Below, in pieces: positions 44,290-47,315 of a stretch of 47,315 nucleotides of DNA. The number at the start of each line of letters is the position of its first letter. Position 1 is the first letter of the stretch. This DNA is from Zarea fungicola (Eukaryota > Ascomycota > Sordariomycetes > Hypocreales > Cordycipitaceae), in the NCBI GenBank assembly GCA_900169235.1, contig FWCC01000442.1, positions 1 through 47,315 on the forward strand, given 5' to 3'. The notes below the pieces were generated by a model. That model saw only the letters and a list, made by a program, of their open reading frames with translations. It was not told the origin of the DNA and did not search any database. Position numbers and translations under genes: made by a program.

Positions 44290-46176
44290 CTACTGATCCG
44301 AACACTCAATCGCATCCTCCTGATCACACCACAACTGTGTAATCGGAGCTCCCCGTACGCCTCTCGCAAGCATGCGCTGTCTCATCTCAGAAAGGCGCGG
44401 GCGGGCGTCAAACATGGATCGGTTCTGGCCCGTATGATCGAGGCGGCCGGACCACCAGCTCTCACCTGCCGCCGCCGTACGCGGCCACACCAGGGAATCA
44501 AGACTCGTAGTATCGACCGTCTCCGTCCACATGGGCAGCTCGCCACCAATGACATTGTCGGCAAACTCCTTGGCGATGCCGGCGCGGGGATCCTGAACGT
44601 AAATGAGGCGCCAGTTCTTGGTCGGTGTGCACCAGTCGTCAAATGGGTAACCGGCCTGCAACGAGGGGCCGTTTTCATAGTCGATGAACTCACCACGGCC
44701 GCAGTCGAGGTACTACATGAATTAGCAAAAGAAAAAAAAATTATACTTATAGAGCTTGCTGTGGAATAAGACTCACATAGGTATCGGTAGTGCTGACAAC
44801 GACCTTGTGGCCAGCTTCGGCCAGGGCCTTGACGCCATCCGCTCCCAGCCAGGACTGGATGACCACGTCCTTGCCGAGGGTCGCGTTCCACTCATTGGCC
44901 ATTTCCTCCCAGACCATGGGCACCATGCCCAGCTCGCGCACCTTGCCGTGCGCATAGTCGAGGAAGCGCTGCAGGAGGGGCTGCAGGATCTTGGGGTCGT
45001 CCGTCTTCAGGTCGGGGTCCAGCAGCGAGTTGCTCGCCTTGTACTCGTCGCCGCCGGTGTGAAGGTAGGCCGCATACGGCGAGATGCGGGGGATCAGGTC
45101 CTTGAACAGCGTGTCCAGAAACTCCTCGACCTTTTTGTTGCCCAGGCGCAGGGAGCCGCAGGGCGGCTGGTTGCAGTAGCTGTCAAACGGCCGCTTCTTA
45201 AACGCATTCGAGAGGCCGGGGTACGCGAGATCGATGCCGACGTGGCCCGGCATGTCAATCTCCAGGATAACCTGCACGCCGCGGTGCACGCCATACTCGT
45301 GAATCGACGCAATGTCCGCGGGCGAGTACGAGAGGCCCTTGCCGTAGGCGTGCTTCTGCGTGAGCAGCGGCAAAGAGGGAATCTCGAGCGGCCAGGACTG
45401 GGTGTCGGTAATGTGCAGGTGGAGCACGTTGAGCTTGGCCATGGCGAGGCCGTCAATCGTGCGCTTAATGTCCTCGACCGCGAACCAGTGGCGGCTCAGG
45501 TCGAGCAGCAGGCCGCGGTGAGGGTACATGGGCTTGTCGGCAATCTTGATCGGCGCCAGCTTGGTGTAAAAGGCGGGCGACTCGGAGTGCTTGAAGAAGA
45601 GCTGCGAAAAGGTCTCGAGGCCGCGCAGCACGCCGGTGGACGACTTGGCGCTGATGCTGGCCTGGCCGTCAATCGTGACATTGAGGCTGTACGACTCATC
45701 GCGCTGGCCCGCGAGCGGCTTAAAGGTGCTCGCGTCGTCCTTGCCGGTCTGGGTGATGGTGAGTGAGCGGACGCGCTTCTTGGCAGAGACACAGCGCGGC
45801 TCAAAGGCGGATCCGGGCTTGTGCAGCATCCAGGGGACGTAGCTATCGTCAAAGATGGCCTTGAGGGATCGCGCTAGACCTCCCTGGACGATTTCCTTGG
45901 ACTTGAAGTTGGAGCCCGCGGGGGGTTCATAGCCCGGCGTGTACGCGAGCTAAACGTCGAGGTTAGTATTTCTCATTTCGCTGAATGCCCCGGCAAATTG
46001 TGTAATTTGTCGGGTCCATTTCATCTTCATACCGGCTCGCCATTGTAAGTGACGGTGATACTCTTGTCGATGAACAGGGTCTGGTTTCCAGTGGAGATGT
46101 CGATGGGGATCGGCCAGAGAGCGGCGGCGGGCGAGGCGGCGGCGAGCGCCACAGCGAGATACGACTGCAAGCGCAT
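44290..46176 (-). CDS. Secreted beta-N-acetylhexosaminidase, GH20
   Basis: Three exons, 46176-46033, 45949-44777 and 44712-44290, give 579 residues. Introns of 83 nt (GTATGA...GTTTAG) and 64 nt (GTGAGT...ATGTAG) are both phase 0. The N-terminus is a signal peptide (MRLQSYLAVALAAASPAAA) followed by the GH20b-type domain (LWPIPIDIS ... LKAIFDDSYVPWML). The catalytic barrel starts at about 150 with YPHRGLLLDLSRHW. KLNVLHLHITDTQSWPLEIP and EIDMPGHVG are conserved, and LHTGGDEY carries the Asp-Glu catalytic pair for substrate-assisted hydrolysis. WEEMANEW and VIQSWLGAD complete the active site. It removes terminal GlcNAc from chitin oligomers outside the cell or in the wall, and serves in chitin recycling, mycoparasitism or insect-cuticle degradation. 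Complete and intact. Confidence 0.95.
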
Positions 46177-47315
46177 GATGAAGTCGTCTTAAATCATGCA
46201 GAGCTGCAATGAAAACCCAGAGAAAAGTTGACAAGAAACTGGCCCGCACGGCACTACTTATTAGAAGCATTGAGCTCCAAATCTCCCAGGACCCCCTGGT
46301 AATCTACATTGATTGTTACCCTGTGTGTCCGTCACCCCCACATGATGCGCCCAGATATTGGGGTACACGGCCATGATTGCCTTGGTTTGCCGGGTGGTCA
46401 GCCTGCCTGCTTGGGCTTAGAGGGTTGATTATATGGCCCATGCCCATTCTGCTGCATGTAGGCACAGGGCGGTAACGTTACCTGGTGTGTAGCATTTTCG
46501 GCAGATATTAGAGCCGTTTCTCTGATAGACGCTGAATTACTCCGCACAATGTCAAATCGGTACCTGTCGTGCCCCCCCATCATGGGTGGTGATGCGAGGA
46601 GATAGGGCAGTCGGCTCAATTTTCTTGACGGAATGCAACCATACGATACTACCCTGGGGATGGAACTCTGAAATTAATTAATTAATCATTCATAATCGTC
46701 ATGGTTTCTCAAATCCACCAATTGATTGGAATATATTTTGGGGACATTTTCTGTTGGATTTATCGTCTCTCTTCCCCAGACGAGCCAAGAAAAGGCTGTG
46801 GGCGGGACCAGGACCAGGGGCAAAGGAGCGCCGAGAAACCTCGCCTGTTAGACTGAGTAAAGTGGGACAGAAGAAACATTACTTTAGTTACCACACATAT
46901 TGTTCTAAGAACCTATTACCCGGCGGGTTGACTAAGCACACGCTACGCTAGGAGCTTAGGCTCCCCCCTCTCCCTTGGAGAGGGGGCGACAGTACCCGTA
47001 TCTGCGTCGCTTGCGTATCTAGGTTTCGTAACTTCAGAATAAGTCAATATCACCAATTTACATATAATTGATCTTAAAACTTATATAGAGCTTCTTAGGC
47101 ATCTATATTTAATATAACGCAAATATTAGATAAATCTAGAGCTATTGCCACGGCTACTGCTCGTGCCTATCTCTTAGGTAAGACTATTATACGCATAACT
47201 CGTGGGAACCCCGCCCTTCCTCGCAGGATGACCATCTATGAGGTGGCTTATCTATACTATACTACTAAGCCCCTAATAAAGAAATATATCTCTTTATTAA
47301 AATCTAGGAAGAAGC
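46177..47315. other. Right edge: GH20 promoter, then repeat-like DNA
   Basis: The first part is the GH20 promoter region. From about 46750 the sequence changes to low-complexity DNA without genes. It includes the hairpin at 46964-46986. From 47099 to the window end (47315) one plus-strand frame stays open for 72 codons with strongly AT-ending codons (for example ATARAYLLGKTIIRITRG). It runs off the edge and has no visible start, so it is only a candidate fragment of a mobile or repeated element. Confidence 0.4.
46964..46986. repeat. Perfect inverted repeat (hairpin)
   Basis: CCCCCTCTCC and GGAGAGGGGG form a perfect 10-bp stem around a CTT loop. The flanking DNA is gene-free. It could be the end of a repeated element or a structure-forming site; nothing else supports either. 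Confidence 0.75.

Noticed and set aside
44756..45766. A 336-codon open frame on the plus strand
   Set aside because: Antisense to the GH20 exon 2, same codon-bias artefact.
1..47315. Starship element, biosynthetic cluster or CRISPR array
   Set aside because: No tyrosine-recombinase captain, polyketide or peptide synthase, terpene cyclase or spaced direct repeats are visible.

Overview
This is nuclear DNA of a filamentous ascomycete, most likely a Sordariomycete of the Hypocreales type. The evidence is the set of short (about 48-85 nt) GT-AG introns, often with CTAAC or CTGAC-like branch sites, together with a G1 glutamic peptidase, a fungal tetraspanin, a NACHT-ankyrin STAND protein, a DUF3292-type membrane protein, a Zn2Cys6 regulator with a fungal_trans domain, T5orf172, GT20 and GH20 genes. 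No rRNA, tRNA, CRISPR array or complete transposase was recognised.

The window has two compartments. The left part (about 1-22.6 kb) is gene-poor and full of broken coding relics. Its apparently intact genes are a tiny HMG-box gene (1021-1393), a secreted G1 peptidase (4648-5451), a CMP/guanine-deaminase-like enzyme (5893-6408), a 100-residue secreted protein (8290-8706), a tetraspanin (16663-17670) and a Kex2-type cysteine-rich secreted protein (21226-21874). Between them lie a WD40 relic with in-frame stops (9405-10141), a secreted gene with one in-frame stop (12574-13242) and a carboxylesterase relic (13861-14179). Several breaks are compatible with C-to-T or G-to-A change, so repeat-induced point mutation or ordinary decay is a reasonable but untested idea.

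From 22.6 to 28 kb a NACHT-ankyrin NLR-like gene lies on the minus strand, with two in-frame stops and two apparent frameshifts. The right part (28-46.2 kb) is denser and looks like ordinary core genome: DUF3292 protein; a chimeric junction between a 5'-truncated NPP1-like secreted gene and a TPR fragment; a GNAT acetyltransferase, Zn2Cys6 activator and MFS transporter side by side; a GIY-YIG/T5orf172 protein with a duplicated Cys/His module; an orphan basic-tailed protein; a GT20 trehalose-phosphate-synthase-like protein lacking key active-site residues; and a secreted GH20 hexosaminidase. The last 1.1 kb is again low-complexity and contains a perfect hairpin and an open AT-rich frame that runs off the edge.

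Functionally, GNAT/Zn2Cys6/MFS may form a small transport or detoxification unit. The secreted peptidase, hexosaminidase and small secreted proteins suggest interaction with a host or with other fungi, and three different STAND repeat classes (WD40, ankyrin, TPR) occur as relics. Exon structures were assigned by eye from reading frames and splice signals; transcript data would settle them.
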